From: Pleurodeles waltl
Lineage: Eukaryota > Chordata > Amphibia > Caudata > Salamandridae
Assembly: GCF_031143425.1 (NCBI RefSeq)
Contig: NC_090451.1
Coordinates: 668,298,508-668,362,507, forward strand
Length of the DNA: 64,000 nucleotides
Direction: 5' to 3'
Shown: positions 35,311 through 46,949 of the stretch, in pieces
Numbering within the stretch: position 1 is the stretch's first letter
Layout of the letters: each line of letters opens with the position of its first letter
Position numbers and translations under genes: made by a program
Notes under the pieces: model-generated
Told to the model about the DNA's origin: nothing
Database searches by the model: none
What the model saw: the letters and a program-made list of their open reading frames with translations, nothing else

Positions 35311-36660
35311 GATAAAAGGCATACCCTCTCCTAAAGGTAATAATTCATTGCAATTTGTGGGCGCCAATTGGATGATGCCTCTCATTAAAAAGAAATGCTG
35401 CAACACCAGAGTAATGGTAATTTTGGGGAGCTTGTGGGCATGCATGGTAAGACGTGTATTGCCAACTACTAGTACAGTGCTGAACTCCAGAAAACTGTGG
35501 TAGCTAGTCGCAAACTGTTAGCATCCAATAATTATTTCCTACCCTTGGTCAAATGCCGGTCTATGCACAATGGTGGTACTTCTGGAAATTTGTGAGCATC
35601 AATAGCATGATGCCCACCCCTGGTAAAATATTGACCCTAGTGTAATGGTGTACATTCCATGAATACTGGGGGTGGCTTCATGATAATATGGTGCATATCC
35701 CTTGCATAAGACCGGTGCTGACAGAATGGTAGTCATTCTTGACATTGTGTGCATACATGTCACAGTGGTTCTCTTCCATGACTTAATGACAGGTGTGTCA
35801 GTGCCAAATGGTTGCAGTTCTTGGAATATTGCGAGCATCCATTCCGTAATAATGCCCAACCCAGCCAATCATGATTTATGATCTTTAGGTGGCATTATTG
35901 GCTATATTTGGGCATCCACTTTGCAGTGGCAACATTTTTTTACATAATTTGTGTATGCACTATATCCACTTGCTTAACTTTTGACATCTGAAATTGTGGC
36001 ATGCGTGGCACCAAAGTACCAAACCTAGGGCCTCATTTACAAGGCCTTTATACCACCTTTGCATCATTTTTTGGGGGGCAAAGCAGTGGCGGTAGCAGTG
36101 GTTTACACTGCTCCAGATTTACAAACTGATGCATTGGGCCCAATGCATCAGTTTGTAAACCCTTGCTTTACATCGAACATGCGCCAGGTATGGAGGGTAG
36201 GCTTTCATTCCCATAGGAGAAGCCATGTAGAACTGATGCAGTGAAATTTACATTTCACTGCGTCATTCTGCGACTTCACTGCGTCAGAATTTTACCATCT
36301 GCTCAGAGTAGGCGTAACTTTGACACAGGGCTTTTCTCTATGGGGGCCTCCTCGCATTGCTGGAGTAGCGTCATTTTTTTACGCTAGTCCAGCAATGCAT
36401 GAGTTTAGCGCCAACAGATGCATCAGAATTTCTGATGCATCTGTGAAAATGTAAGTCATGGAGCTCTGTATTGTAAATACACCGCATCCATGGCGCCTTT
36501 AGTTGATAAAAGCGCAGCGCAGAAATCTGACGCAATGGGCTAATACCTCAGATTCTTGTAAATTTGGCCCTAGTATATTGTTGTCCCTGGCTTAATGGTT
36601 GTACTAATAGGCACATTGTTGGAATGTTACACAAAAATGTATATGTTATGATGGTGCAAA
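35311..36660 (+). repeat. Second degenerate tandem array (unit about 90-95 bp), split by a DNA transposon
   Basis: Variants of 'aatggtRgtacttctggaaWttgtgagcatcNatagcatgatgcccacccctggtaaaatgctg' recur about seven times between 35340 and 36000. After the insertion at 36028-36570 a further partial unit appears ('ttgtccctggcttaatggttgtact', 36580-36606). The array differs in sequence from the one at 33061-34170 but has a similar period and degree of decay. Confidence 0.6.
36028..36570. mobile_element. Harbinger-like non-autonomous element (543 bp) inside a tandem array
   Basis: The ends GGGCCTCATTTACAAG (left) and CTTGTAAATTTGGCCC (right) are inverted repeats and are flanked by TA on both sides. 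The interior contains TGCTCAGAGTAGGCGTAA, a diverged form of the shared palindrome in 1478-1996 and 20751-21257, plus a perfect hairpin around TTTACAAACTGATGCATTGGGCCCAATGCATCAGTTTGTAAA at 36118-36159. Tandem-array units continue on both sides, so this insertion is younger than the array. Confidence 0.75.
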
Positions 36661-38270
36661 GGCACAAATAATCTAGTTACTGGCCTTCAGTAATGCTCTT
36701 TCTTCTGGATAATCTATCTAACCGAAGATTCCTCACCTTGAGAATACCTGAAGGCACCAGACAGGATGCAGAATTTTTTCTCGATATTGCTCCTCCGCAC
36801 CAATGGGTGGCATTGTGAGGCTCCGTGTTGACTCACCCTGGAAGTGACGCGAGAGCTACATATAAGCACCATCCCTGCACTCTGATGCCAATTTTTTCTG
36901 ACTCTGCGGCTTCAGATATGGAGCTGGATCAGTAATCAGATATGACAATGTGCAGATCACTAAATTGGGAAATGTTTATCGATAGAGAAAACAGCCTATT
37001 CCACAGAACAGGGAGGTGGGAGGGCTGTGAGGAATCTGTGGTTAGGTAAAGTATCTACCAGAAGCGTTACTAAAGATAAGTAACTTGTTCTTCTGATGGA
37101 TACTTCAACCCACCCCCCAAGTAACTTGTTCTTCTGATGGATACTTCAACCCACCCTCCCCCCCGAATCTTCATAGTGTGAATAGTTACCAAAGCAGAGC
37201 CTCCAAAAGTGGTGGGTCTGTGGAAGGGCTCAGTCCACAAAGTCCTGCAAGACTGAATGGGCAAATTTCCCATCTCACAAGATCTGACTATCAAAGCAAT
37301 AGTACTTTGTGAAAGTGTGGGTTGATGCCCACTTTGCAGCCTAACAGATGTCTAGAACAGGCACGCCGCATGTCAACACACTGGTAGCAGCCTTGGCTCT
37401 GGTCAAATGGATGCTCAGACCTTTGAGGGACTACTTTGTGGCCAATGCGTCCCAGATTTTAATAGTGAGGACTATCCACCTCTGTATGGTTATTTTCTGT
37501 GCTACCTTACCCTTCTTTGTCACAGAGAACCCCACTAAGGGCTGATTGTTCACCCAATGGTCCATGGTACAACTGATGTAAAAGCTCAAAACTCTTTTGG
37601 AGTCCAAGCAATAGAGTCACTTCTCCTCTTTTGAGGGGTAAGATCGAACAAAGAATGCTGCAAGAGTGATAACTTGTATGAGATGAAAAGTTATCACAAC
37701 CTTCAAAAGAATGAAGCCCTAGTCGGCAACACCAGTGTGTCTGGGGAAAAGGTGGTGTATTGTGGATGAACAGCCAGAGCTTGTAACTCACTCATGTGAT
37801 GAATTAATTTATCAATATACTGTTTTCAGTCAAAGGGGCCAACAAATAACCTTTAAGAGTGCCCATGGCATGGTAAGTCTTTGCTGGGATAAAGACAGAA
37901 CAAAAAGAAAAACATCGGGCAACTTTGCCTGTAAGGGGCCTGTGTGACAGGAGTTACACCAGAACATAAACTTATCCCAGCGTCTGGTGTAAACAGTTTT
38001 TATGGATAGAAGTCTGGATGCTACAATGGCATCCACCACTTTGGGAGGGAGATTGAACCAGTCATCTGTCGCCACTCAAGCTTCACGCATGGAGGTATAG
38101 ACCGCACAAGCCTGGGTACTGAATTATGCCCTACTCATGCAACTGAAGATTCTCCAGAAACGGCAACTTGATTGGAGAACAGATACTCATGCCGAGAAGT
38201 TCTGGGTACCACACTCTCCTGGACCAAACTGGAGCCACTAGGATAAGTTGAGCCCACTTGTTTCTGATCT
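36661..38270. repeat. Unassigned repeat-like interval with a 41-bp tandem duplication
   Basis: The segment contains 'gattcctcaccttgagaatacctgaaggcaccagac' and two consecutive copies of a 41-bp unit starting 'gtaacttgttcttctgatgg' at 37080 and 37121. Phrases of this kind recur in newt transposon-derived sequence as I remember it, but I cannot name the element. No conserved reading frame is evident. Confidence 0.45.
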
Positions 38271-38299
38271 AAACTGAGGTGAAGTGCAAAATAATGATG

Positions 38300-38700
38300 A
38301 ACTTAAATGCAGCCCGAGTAATTACCAGTGGTTGAGATCAATTCAAGCGTCCCAGCCATCACTTTTTTGTTCACTTCAGTGCAATGCTCTGAGTGCAATG
38401 GTAGGCCACTACTTGCGTCCCACGCTCACTTTGCCACTGGAACCAACCTACACCCAACTAAAAAGCCCCAAACTGGGTCAATCCGGTCTTGCTTTGCACC
38501 GGTTCAGTGAAGACCTTGTTTGGTAGTTAGGGGTGGAATGTTGTTATTGGAGCAGCATCAGGGCTGATTTACCTATGGCTGGGTCTAATTTGTGATGGTA
38601 TTGTGGGCAAAAAAAACAATTGACTGGGATGTGGTGTTGATTAATTAATTACCAGTGGCTGAGATTAATTCAAGTGTTACACCAATCACTTTTTCGTTTA
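38300..38700 (+). repeat. Dispersed ~320-bp repeat family, one full unit plus part of a second
   Basis: 'attaccagtggttgagatcaattcaag' at about 38322 recurs as 'attaccagtggctgagattaattcaag' at about 38648, giving a period near 325 bp. The unit body ('ctcactttgccactggaaccaacctacacccaact...cggttcagtgaagacctt...tggctgggtctaatttgtgatgg') matches 48470-48835. The open frame at 38674-39120 starts inside this repeat. Confidence 0.7.
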
Positions 38701-39120
38701 CCTGAGAAGGGCCTTGGCCTTGTTGTAGAACCAAGCGCTCTCCAAAAGCCTCAAACAGGGCAACACTTTTGTAAAACTGCTAATGAGCGCAGAAAGGCAG
38801 TGTGCTGTGGTCCAGCTGCTCCAATGTTGAGTCTGATTATCTCTGAAGAGACAGATACCGTTAAATGCCCCATGCAAGTGCAAGGCTATTTTCCTGTGAC
38901 GGTGAACATGCTTATGGTTATATCTATTAATAATAACCAGGTGGTTGTCTGCTCTGTCAATATTGCCACAGCCACAACCTTCTTATCCAAGATGCTGTTT
39001 AACTATTTTTCTGTGAAGAACTATTCTGTTCCACATCTCCACCCCCTCACATGGATAAGCCTTGTTATTGGATGTTTGCTACTGGTTTCAACACTCATAT
39101 TCATAGAAAAGAGGACTTAA

Positions 39121-39400
39121 CTACAAATTATTTCCCATAATATTTGGTCTGAATTTATTTGCAGCAGAGTTAACTTCCCTAAGCAAACAAAATGTTTTAA
39201 ATGGATTGTTAGCAGGGCATTTCGGCTTTCTTTCTGTGTTTAAAAAAAACATTTTCACTATTACAGTACTGTTCTCAGAGCCCTGATCAACAGAACTGGT
39301 AAGCTCACCTTTGCAGGCCCTTCCTTGAAGCAGGCATCTATCACTGAATTCTATGTCAGGACTAGAGGCATCAGATTACGCTTCTCTTCCTTTACTGTAA
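39121..39400. other. Short interval without features
   Basis: AT-rich sequence, nothing supported. Confidence 0.4.
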
Positions 39401-39409
39401 AAAATATAG

Positions 39410-39560
39410 CAGTCAATTAAAACAAAATAAAGCTTTAAACTACATATCCCATTAGCCCTGAGCCCAACGTCTCAACCAATCAGAGAGTATCAGTCCCCAT
39501 ATATAAAACCCCCTGGAACGACTGTCCGTCTTCTTTCTTTGCTGTTGTAGCAGCAACAAG
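39410..39560 (+). promoter_or_regulatory. TATA/CCAAT promoter-like segment, probably of a transposable element
   Basis: An inverted-free CCAATCAG box at about 39476-39483 is followed about 20 bp downstream by CATATATAAAACCCCC (TATA near 39500-39507), the spacing typical of a strong polymerase II promoter. Downstream pyrimidine-rich sequence could hold the start site near 39530. The nearest open frame downstream is the broken one at 39806-39925. I infer that promoter and ORF belong to the same transposon, but no ends were found. Confidence 0.4.
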
Positions 39561-39805
39561 ATAACTGCACTTTATTTGGTTTCCTGCAATTTAAAGTTGT
39601 ATTTAGACTAAAAAATAGGGCAGAAGATTCTAGTGCCTTGCCCTAGGGGAGAGTGACAGTGGCTCCCTCCACATAGTAAAACTACCGTCTGGCACAGGCA
39701 GTGAGTTCTGCCTTTATTTGTTCACCTGTGGGGCTCCACCACCCCACTAACTTCCTCCTACATTATCATTGGCTTGAATTCCTTTTGTTGGTGTAATACA
39801 CCAAT

Positions 39806-40440
39806 ATGGGCCGGTACTTTGATGGGAATGAGTCCTTTGTAGGCTATGCTGATGCCCCCTATAAACATCAGGTGGAGGAAAGGTTGGTGGAGGCACTGGA
39901 CCCCCATATGCAAGACAATTCATAGAGCCATAGTTTGGGTGCTTTGCCCGTTTATGTAACCTCTCATTAGTTATGGTAGGCAAGAGTTCAGCACTGGCTC
40001 TTTAGGGGATAATCCCCCTCCTGGGAGTGAACACCACTGCCACTGGTAAGGGTCTTGGTGGATGGCATTTGAAGGAGGCAGGGCTGCAGATAGCCTCTTC
40101 TGTTCAATTGTACCATTACTACGGAGCCTCTTCAGCACCTCAACACAAATCCCATTATTCTTATGGTGCCCCATCTGACAGCTGCCCTTAGAATCACCTC
40201 TTTAATCCAGATGACATAATTCATCCATGCTCTACAGACTTAGTGCACTGCCCTGAAATAGTGGACTATGTCCAGGATCACTTGAGGAAAGGGTTTGGAT
40301 AGAAAGTCCGTAACCTTATGCTCTGAATGCCTGCGACCTTCACTTACAGGCAAGTTCGCAGACACTCCCGAATTGGAGCCTAACATGGCAACATTTGGCA
40401 GAAAATTTGTGAGGGACCCCAAAAAGGGGATCAATCATCT
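39806..40440 (+). pseudogene. Broken transposon ORF remnant
   Basis: The frame opens MGRYFDGNESFVGYADAPYK, continues as an acidic/aromatic stretch ending ...EERLVEALDPHMQDNS, and stops at 39923-39925 after 39 codons. Past the stop, pieces in shifted frames keep a protein-like character up to about 40440. The start resembles a high-copy open frame I associate with salamander transposable elements ('...ALDxxVQxxVNxAL...'), but I cannot name the family with certainty. The copy is inactive. Confidence 0.4.
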
Positions 40441-41350
40441 TAAGTGTGTAAACATAGAAACCTGTCAGCAAAAAGTTACATTGTGTCACATTACACTTTA
40501 TTTTCTTTCTTTATATATGTGTTGTTAAACCTACTCTACAGTGTACCAGAAAGACATAAGTAAAGCACTTTTTAGAAAACGTTTTTAATTTCCTTACAAT
40601 GCACTTTAAAATTAGACTTATAATACACATTCCTTCATAATACAAATTGTAAGTACTAGCACATTATATCCAACAAATACACACATTTGCTATAAGTAAT
40701 AAACTATGACAAATTCCCTACATTTTTATATATCATTATAAGCTGCATCTCAGTTGTTTGTTTTAAATATCCAGTACTTTTGGACAACCAACAAACACTA
40801 GATATCCCTGATACCTGAAACTGCTGATAGAGGTAAAGTTAATATTGATTTTGTACATCAGAAATTGGGGCAAACAATTACAGAAGAAATCATTGTCACC
40901 TATTTCTATGTTTTCTTACTTACTTTCACTATTTTTTTTATTTCAACAGTTAGTTTCTTGGGGAACACCATTAGCATTTCACATGTAAGAAAATAGACTT
41001 TTTGCAGGTTTCCCCCAACTTTTTGCCCCATTCTGGACTACTGGCTGTTGGGTTTTGACTTTGAGAATGCACTCAGGTTTGCTGTTTAGACCTCAATGCC
41101 AGTGTTCTTTCCCTTTTCAAAAGTATATGTTAAATTGGATACCCCAATTGGCATGTGCTGACTTACTTACAAGTCTCTAGTATATCGTACCCAGATACCA
41201 AGGGCATGTCCACACAAGCACCGCAGCACTGGTTGTGCCACTCTGTGTGTGACAAAGTAAAAACACAACTTTCAGATGCCATTGCAGACTGAAAAGGCTG
41301 TGCTTGCAATGCACACCAGACTTTGCCATTACAATTATTGTCAGTCACCT
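40441..41350. other. Intergenic, nothing recognisable
   Basis: Very AT-rich from 40550 to 40980; no supported feature. Confidence 0.45.
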
Positions 41351-41353
41351 TAA

Positions 41354-41510
41354 GGCCCATATTTAACCTTTTTCAGTGCCACATTTGCGTTATTTTTTTA
41401 CGCAAAAACTGCGCAAATTTACAAAATACAATTGTGTTTTGTAAGTGTGCGCCAATTTTGCATAAAAAAACAACGCAAATGCGGCGCAAAAAAAAGTATA
41501 AATATGGGCC
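41354..41510. mobile_element. Palindromic Harbinger-type MITE (157 bp) with TAA duplication
   Basis: The inverted ends are GGCCCATATTTAACC and, reading inwards on the other strand, GGCCCATATTTATAC. The arms continue with complementary CGCAAA/TTTGCG stretches, so most of the element can fold back. It is flanked by TAA at 41351-41353 and 41511-41513. It is non-coding. Confidence 0.8.
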
Positions 41511-42181
41511 TAAGTCCCTTAGCCATATATGTAAGTCTCCTCTAAGGCAGGCCTATGTAGCCCTATGGCAAGGAGCTGTATATTGTTAAGATAAACATAT
41601 AGTTTTGATATGTTTATGCGGCAAAGCCCTAAACTGCCAGTGGTTGCTGAGGATGGTTGAGTAGCCTTATAAGGTAATTGCAGAGTTAACCGTTGGCACT
41701 CCAATGCACCTAACTTCTGACAGAGGCTATTTTACTATATCATGTAGGATATCAATTTAAAGGGGACAACAAAAGTGACTCAGTGGTGCAGTCAACACTT
41801 ATGCTCACTATAATGCGAAAGTTGCCATACTTTGACCCAGCTAGTCCAGTGACTTCACAGAGTCACAGGGACTGAGACAGGTTTCTGCCTGTCTGAGGAG
41901 AAGGGTAAACAACTCCCAGGCTGAGAACAAACGCTGTTGCCGCACTAGAGGTGTGACTCCCACCCACAGGATGGGTTGCAAAGGGTGTTAGCCCAAAGGC
42001 AAGCATCAAAGGGTGATGCCGCCTTTAAAGGGCTGCTGTGACAACATTACCAAGCAGAAAGCACTTTGTGTCCCCTAGACAGGGTAGAGCCAAGGCCAAA
42101 GGAGGGAAAACTGGTTTCAGAACCAGTTTTCCATAGGCATGCTGCCCGTGATAGCTACACCTCCAGGAGTGGACTACCAAG
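41511..42181. other. Intergenic, nothing recognisable
   Basis: No supported gene. Words such as 'gtcacagggactgagacag' suggest an older repeat, but no boundary can be drawn. Confidence 0.4.
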
Positions 42182-42189
42182 GTCCTCAC

Positions 42190-42753
42190 CAGCGACAGCT
42201 GACATAAATTAAAAGTGGTGAGGTGGGGGAGGGGAGAAGCGCATGGGTGCAGGGGGGAGCGCGTGGGGGAGCGCGGGTTGATTAAAAAAACACATAGCTG
42301 GTGCTGCCTCGCGATCCTCAGCTTCCTGGAGCAGCATCAAAGACTCCCAGTGCAATCCCCGCACTGCTCTCATGCTAGCTCTCATGCTATTATCTAGCAT
42401 GAGAGCAGTACCTGGATTAGTCTGAGTGGGCTGATTTGCCGATCGCTCAGGGCCAGGGAGTCTGTGTTGTTTCTCCAACCCGGCTGTCAGATACAGCTGG
42501 GCTGGAGAAACCTAAGTGCACATGTCTGTTTGGCTGGCCTACAGTGGCTGCCCAAACAGACATGCACAGTTAAGGGCACACTCCACTCCCTCCTCCTCCC
42601 TCCCCTGTGGGCTGGTCCTGCCCCTCCGTGCACAGACTGGCTTAGCCAGCAACAGAAAAATAAAACGATAGAGAAGTATTGTTTTATTTTCCTGCTGTTG
42701 ACTGTGAGCCAGCGAGGCGACGCCCCTCCGCCATTGCGAAGGAGCCGCCGCTG
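42190..42753. mobile_element. hAT-like non-autonomous element (564 bp) with GTCCTCAC duplication
   Basis: The element starts CAGCGACAGCTGAC and ends GGAGCCGCCGCTG, which are imperfect inverted repeats. It is flanked by an exact 8-bp duplication GTCCTCAC (42182-42189 and 42754-42761), diagnostic of the hAT superfamily. It is GC-rich with internal hairpins (CTCATGCTA...TAGCATGAG, 42369-42410). It is related to 9108-9598 by its ends and by an 'AAACAGACATG/CATGTCTGTTT'-type interior. No transposase is present. Confidence 0.85.
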
Positions 42754-42761
42754 GTCCTCAC

Positions 42762-43645
42762 CCTTGAGGAAGACCTCAGCCATCTTTGTTGTATTGTGCA
42801 AAGTACACTCTGGGATAGCCAGATGCCACACATCACCAGAACTGTGTCACCAGGTAGGAGGGATACCTACTAGCACAATGGTTAGTGACCACGTTGTCCC
42901 CTCAGGCACTCTACTGATATATAATGGGCACCCCTTGGCACCCTAGAAGTTAAAACTCACTAGATTTGGACCAAGGACAAGAAGAAAACCACTCTGCACT
43001 CCTTTTAAGTACACAGAGAGAGGCTGCGGCACCGGAGCGACTGCACTTACTGCACATTGGACTAGTGTTTTTGTGCCAAGTCTGAGTAAAAGTGAATTCC
43101 TGGCCCCGATCCACTGCAAAGGCTCCAAGGATCAGTTGGCTGGTCCCCTGGAGCCTGCTCCAGGGACACAAGAGCATAAAGAGCCGAAAAATAACAGGGT
43201 GGCAGTCACAGTGGAATTTTCCCTGCTAATGGTTACCAGGCGCACTAGCAAAGGAATCCAAGATAACCAAGGTCTGCACCCGAGTCTGCAGGACCCGGGA
43301 GAGCTGTCAGAGACAGGACTTGTTGGACTACAAGGACACTAACCACCACCAAAGGTTTGCACCGGAACTGCTGTGTTGCAATAACTAAAGGTCTGTATCG
43401 GCAGTCCTTTGGCCTCTGCGTAAAGGACTTTCTGGGACTCTAAGATACATGGTTGGAGTTGCCCCCACTCACCCATGGACCGAGTACTCAACCAGACATC
43501 ACCCCGTGGACCACACACCCTCAAGAGGCATCCATTGAGCACCTTTAAGCCTGTAAAGTTTGGAACTTGCTTCTAGGACACTCTGGTGGCCAGGTAACTG
43601 TCCAAAGTTTTATTTCCAGACTCCTAGACCTCAATCCTGGTGGAT
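42762..43645. other. Intergenic, nothing recognisable
   Basis: This may continue the same older repeat as 41511-42181, interrupted by the hAT element, since the reading resumes smoothly across the duplication. No coding exon is supported; open frames of up to 89 codons lack motifs. Confidence 0.4.
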
Positions 43646-43648
43646 TTA

Positions 43649-43803
43649 GGGCCTGATTTATGAAAAGTTAGTGCTACCTTTATGTCATTTTTGATGCAAA
43701 AGCAGCGCAAACTCCCAAAATATAATTATATTTTGTATATTTATGCCGCTTTTGCATCAAAAAATGATGCAAAGGTGGCGCTAACTTTTTATAAATCAGT
43801 CCC
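43649..43803. mobile_element. Palindromic Harbinger-type MITE (155 bp) with TTA duplication
   Basis: The ends GGGCCTGATTTATGAAAAGTTAG and, on the opposite strand, GGGACTGATTTATAAAAAGTTAG differ at only two positions, and the arms continue to pair through 'gatgcaaaagcRgc'. The flanks are TTA at 43646-43648 and 43804-43806. It is closely related to the element at 41354-41510 in size and design. Confidence 0.85.
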
Positions 43804-43806
43804 TTA

Positions 43807-44881
43807 GTCACCAAACTCAGGTCGGAGGTGCCAAACTCATTGTAACAAAAGTTTTCCAAACTTTTATAAAGTTTGCAAAGTTTTGACTTGCCAATGTTTG
43901 TTTGCGCATGATGTTAATATTTTTTAATGCTTTAAAAATTCCTATCTCCGGAACCTTCTAATGGATTTTTGTCATCAAGGACTCTAAAAATGAATTAAAA
44001 AGTGCACTATTTTTTATAAATTGTTATTGTGTCTCTTTCTTGTTTGGTGACTTTTGGTGTTGTTAAATGCTTTATACATTTTCCTTTGCTAAGCTTTACT
44101 GTTCTGTGCCATAGCTACCAAATAGTTGAGCTGAGGGTTGAGCAAATAACTCTGACTGGGTCCAGGGAGATAAATGTGAGTGTACTGCACAACAAGGCCC
44201 CAACCTTGCAATATAGTATACCCATTTCCTTACATCACACAAATGACCCCTTTCATGGATTCTGAATTTTGTCTTCTTTTCAGAAATGTATAGCTTACCA
44301 AACGGCATTCAGATCAGTACAGTGTGTACTGAGAGCAGCCATCTTTGAAGGAGGGGAGAAACTGCTCTATACTCATGTAAGTCTAGGTTTGAGGGTTCAC
44401 ACCTGTTCCAACACAAACTGCCAGTAGATACAGTTGCTACAAGCAGAAAAAGTAAATGCTACTTAGAAGAATCCAAAAACTGTGGTAAAGATGTTTTTTT
44501 TTACAACTCTACTTCTTTCTTAAACCCAGGAAGATTGTGAACTTAGCACAGGAAACCTTTTGGTGATGCAGGAAATAAGCATGTTTTCATTCACAGCACT
44601 TTTCTCACATTTTGTCCAAACAAAAACTAATTTTGCTATCTTTTGGTTGTTTGTTGTTTCCTTCCGGTGATCCACAAATTCCAAGTATATTTAGAATTCC
44701 ACCCAATGTGGTGAAAAGGGTTGCAGATTTTCCCTGGGTGCCCTTGTGGGGAAGGAAAAAAGTAATGAAGGGTGAAGTGCCCTAAATATAAATCAAGCAT
44801 TGACAATGCTAATAGGTCTGGCTGAAAAGGAATGTTGTATGGTAATGTAAAACATTACAGTTAAAAAGCAAGGGAAAAGAA
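43807..44881. other. Intergenic, nothing recognisable
   Basis: AT-rich; no supported feature. Confidence 0.4.
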
Positions 44882-46548
44882 CAGAGGTCTTCAAACTTTT
44901 TGATGCCTAGAACCCCTTTCAAAACCTTTTAGGCATAAGGTCCCCCTCCTGACAAAAAAATTATAGAACCTGGTACTCCTCGTCATCGACTGTCATAAAC
45001 ATCCTCAATTCCCACTGCAAATCATTTTTACAGTGAGGAAATAATATGAAACAGTGTTTAGCAAACCAAAGGTCAGTGAGTGTTGGAGCGTGGACAAGGG
45101 TGTGACTAAAAACAAAGGTCCTCATTTCTAAGGAATTGGCATGCGGCAGCACTGCAAGTCTTCTTGCAACACTGCCCTACCCCAATATAAAAGGGAAGGT
45201 GCATTCCTATCCTTTCCCCCTGTGCTGGCACACAAATTGCTGCCTAGTGCCAACGTAGGCAGGATTGTTTTTGTGCAGGAAGGGGCACCTTCCTGAACAA
45301 AAACATCCTGAGAGGTATTTTCCTCTTTCCTTGTGTGCAGCAAACTGCAACACACATGGAAAGAGGAAAAATTAGGAGAAATGAAAACATTTCTCCTCAT
45401 TATACCTGTGTAAGGTTTTGGCACTGCTCCAGTTTACATGATTTTGTAAATCTGGGGCAGCGTCAATATCCATGGGTTTGCATAAGAACACCCACTGCAA
45501 GCCCATTGAATGCCTCCTTGACACAGAGTAAGGCAACGCAGCGACTTGCGCTGCTTTGACTTACTCCATATTTATGAGGCCATGCAAAGCCACGCAGGGT
45601 GGCTATGCGTCACCTCACATGTATGGCTGAGAGGCTGGTGCCTCCAGGGCGTCAATAAAAGTGATGCTCTGGTGGTGCAAGTCTCTCATAGATATGCCCC
45701 AAAATATTCTGTAACTTTTTTTTAGGTCTTTCACCTTCAGGTAGCTACATATAAAATAATAGGCAGCTTAAAAGAAAAATAAATAAAAGAAAATGGTTAC
45801 TCATTGGGAAATGCACTGTAGTCCATTATGAAACCACTATTATTTAATGCACTGCATAGGTCTGTATGTAACCAGCCAGCCACAGAATTAAATCTTGATT
45901 GGTGCAGTGGAGAATAGTGACTAGTGTATTTTTAGTGCTACGAGGTCCCAGCCTGTGACAGAAAGCACTGTGAAAATGTAAGTCATTATATTATATTAGC
46001 ATTACATACTGTGTACGATAGACCACTACAAAATGCACAAAAAATGTTTAAGATTAAATAGTGTTTCCAAAATGTAGATTTGAGTAATACCAGACCATAT
46101 GTAAAATATGTTTTTAATAGCTGTCCCTTCAACACCTCATCACCTAAGCACTATGTATATACAATTACACTTAAAAGCACACACTTCACAGCCAAGTTGT
46201 TAACTCTTTGCACTACTACTCAAAAAGAAAAAATCTTTGCCATCACAAAGCTTTGAGTGATTCGATCAATAAAAGCCAGAACGGACTCCAAAGCATCCTT
46301 TATGTTTGTATATTTTATCATTGGCATATCAACTCGTAGCTCACATTTGCATTTCATTCAGGAAGCAGGCCCCCTGGTGTCTGGAAGGATTCTTTAGCTG
46401 TCTGTGCAGCTTCATTTCACAGCACAGGAGACTCAATGAATACAAGTTCAGCTGAAGCATTTTAAAGATGGGATGGGAATGCGCGACCCCCCTTTCCAGG
46501 ACTCCACGCCCCCCTCGGGGGTCGCAACCCACAGATTGAATACCTCTG
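44882..46548. mobile_element. Possible hAT element (1.67 kb, non-coding) with a nested Harbinger-like insertion
   Basis: The left end CAGAGGTCTTCAAACT and, on the other strand, the right end CAGAGGTATTCAATCT are inverted repeats matching at 14 of 16 positions. The flanking octamers GAAAAGAA and GAATAGAT agree at 6 of 8 positions, which fits an old hAT duplication but is not conclusive. No transposase frame is visible. An independent element lies inside at 45117-45700. The alternative is two unrelated terminal fragments of the same family. Confidence 0.45.
45117..45700. mobile_element. Harbinger-like non-autonomous element (about 584 bp)
   Basis: The right end read on the minus strand, GGGGCATATCTATGAGAGACTTGC, is a typical terminus of the Harbinger-like elements in this window. 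The left end GGTCCTCATTTCTAAGGAATTGGC is its diverged counterpart. Internally 'atgcaaagccacgcagggtggct' recurs at about 6560-6590. It is non-coding. Confidence 0.5.
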
Positions 46549-46930
46549 GAATAGATATATGTCTGTGTGAAAGCACAGAACTGGAAAACAATATTGGTGT
46601 GGGGTAAAGGGTCCAGAGTCCAACAAGACCTAAAAATACATGTAGGCCAGTCAAACCATGTACTTCTGACACCACATGTGTGCAATGCCAATGTCTCTCT
46701 CTAATGATGCTCACATAATTGTCTGGGACAACTGCTAAGGCAAGTCAGACCATATACAAATGGTCAGCACTGGGTGGGTAAACGCCTCACCGGCTAAGGG
46801 TCAATGAACTATTAATGACACAACAAGGAACTAGGGTAAACATAAGCCTCAAACCTAGACATACATAAGGATAGAGCAGTTTTTCTACCCTCTAAAGATG
46901 GCCGCTCTCAAAACACACACACTCTCTACT
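46549..46930. other. Gap upstream of the SETDB1 promoter
   Basis: Nothing recognisable until the GC content rises at about 46960. Confidence 0.4.
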
Positions 46931-46949
46931 GCTCTGGTTGATGCTGTGC

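Noticed and set aside
38674..39120. 148-codon open frame ending in a hydrophobic segment
   Set aside because: It begins inside the dispersed ~320-bp repeat and its C-terminal hydrophobic run is in AT-rich DNA. No homologue is recognised and no splice or promoter context is seen.
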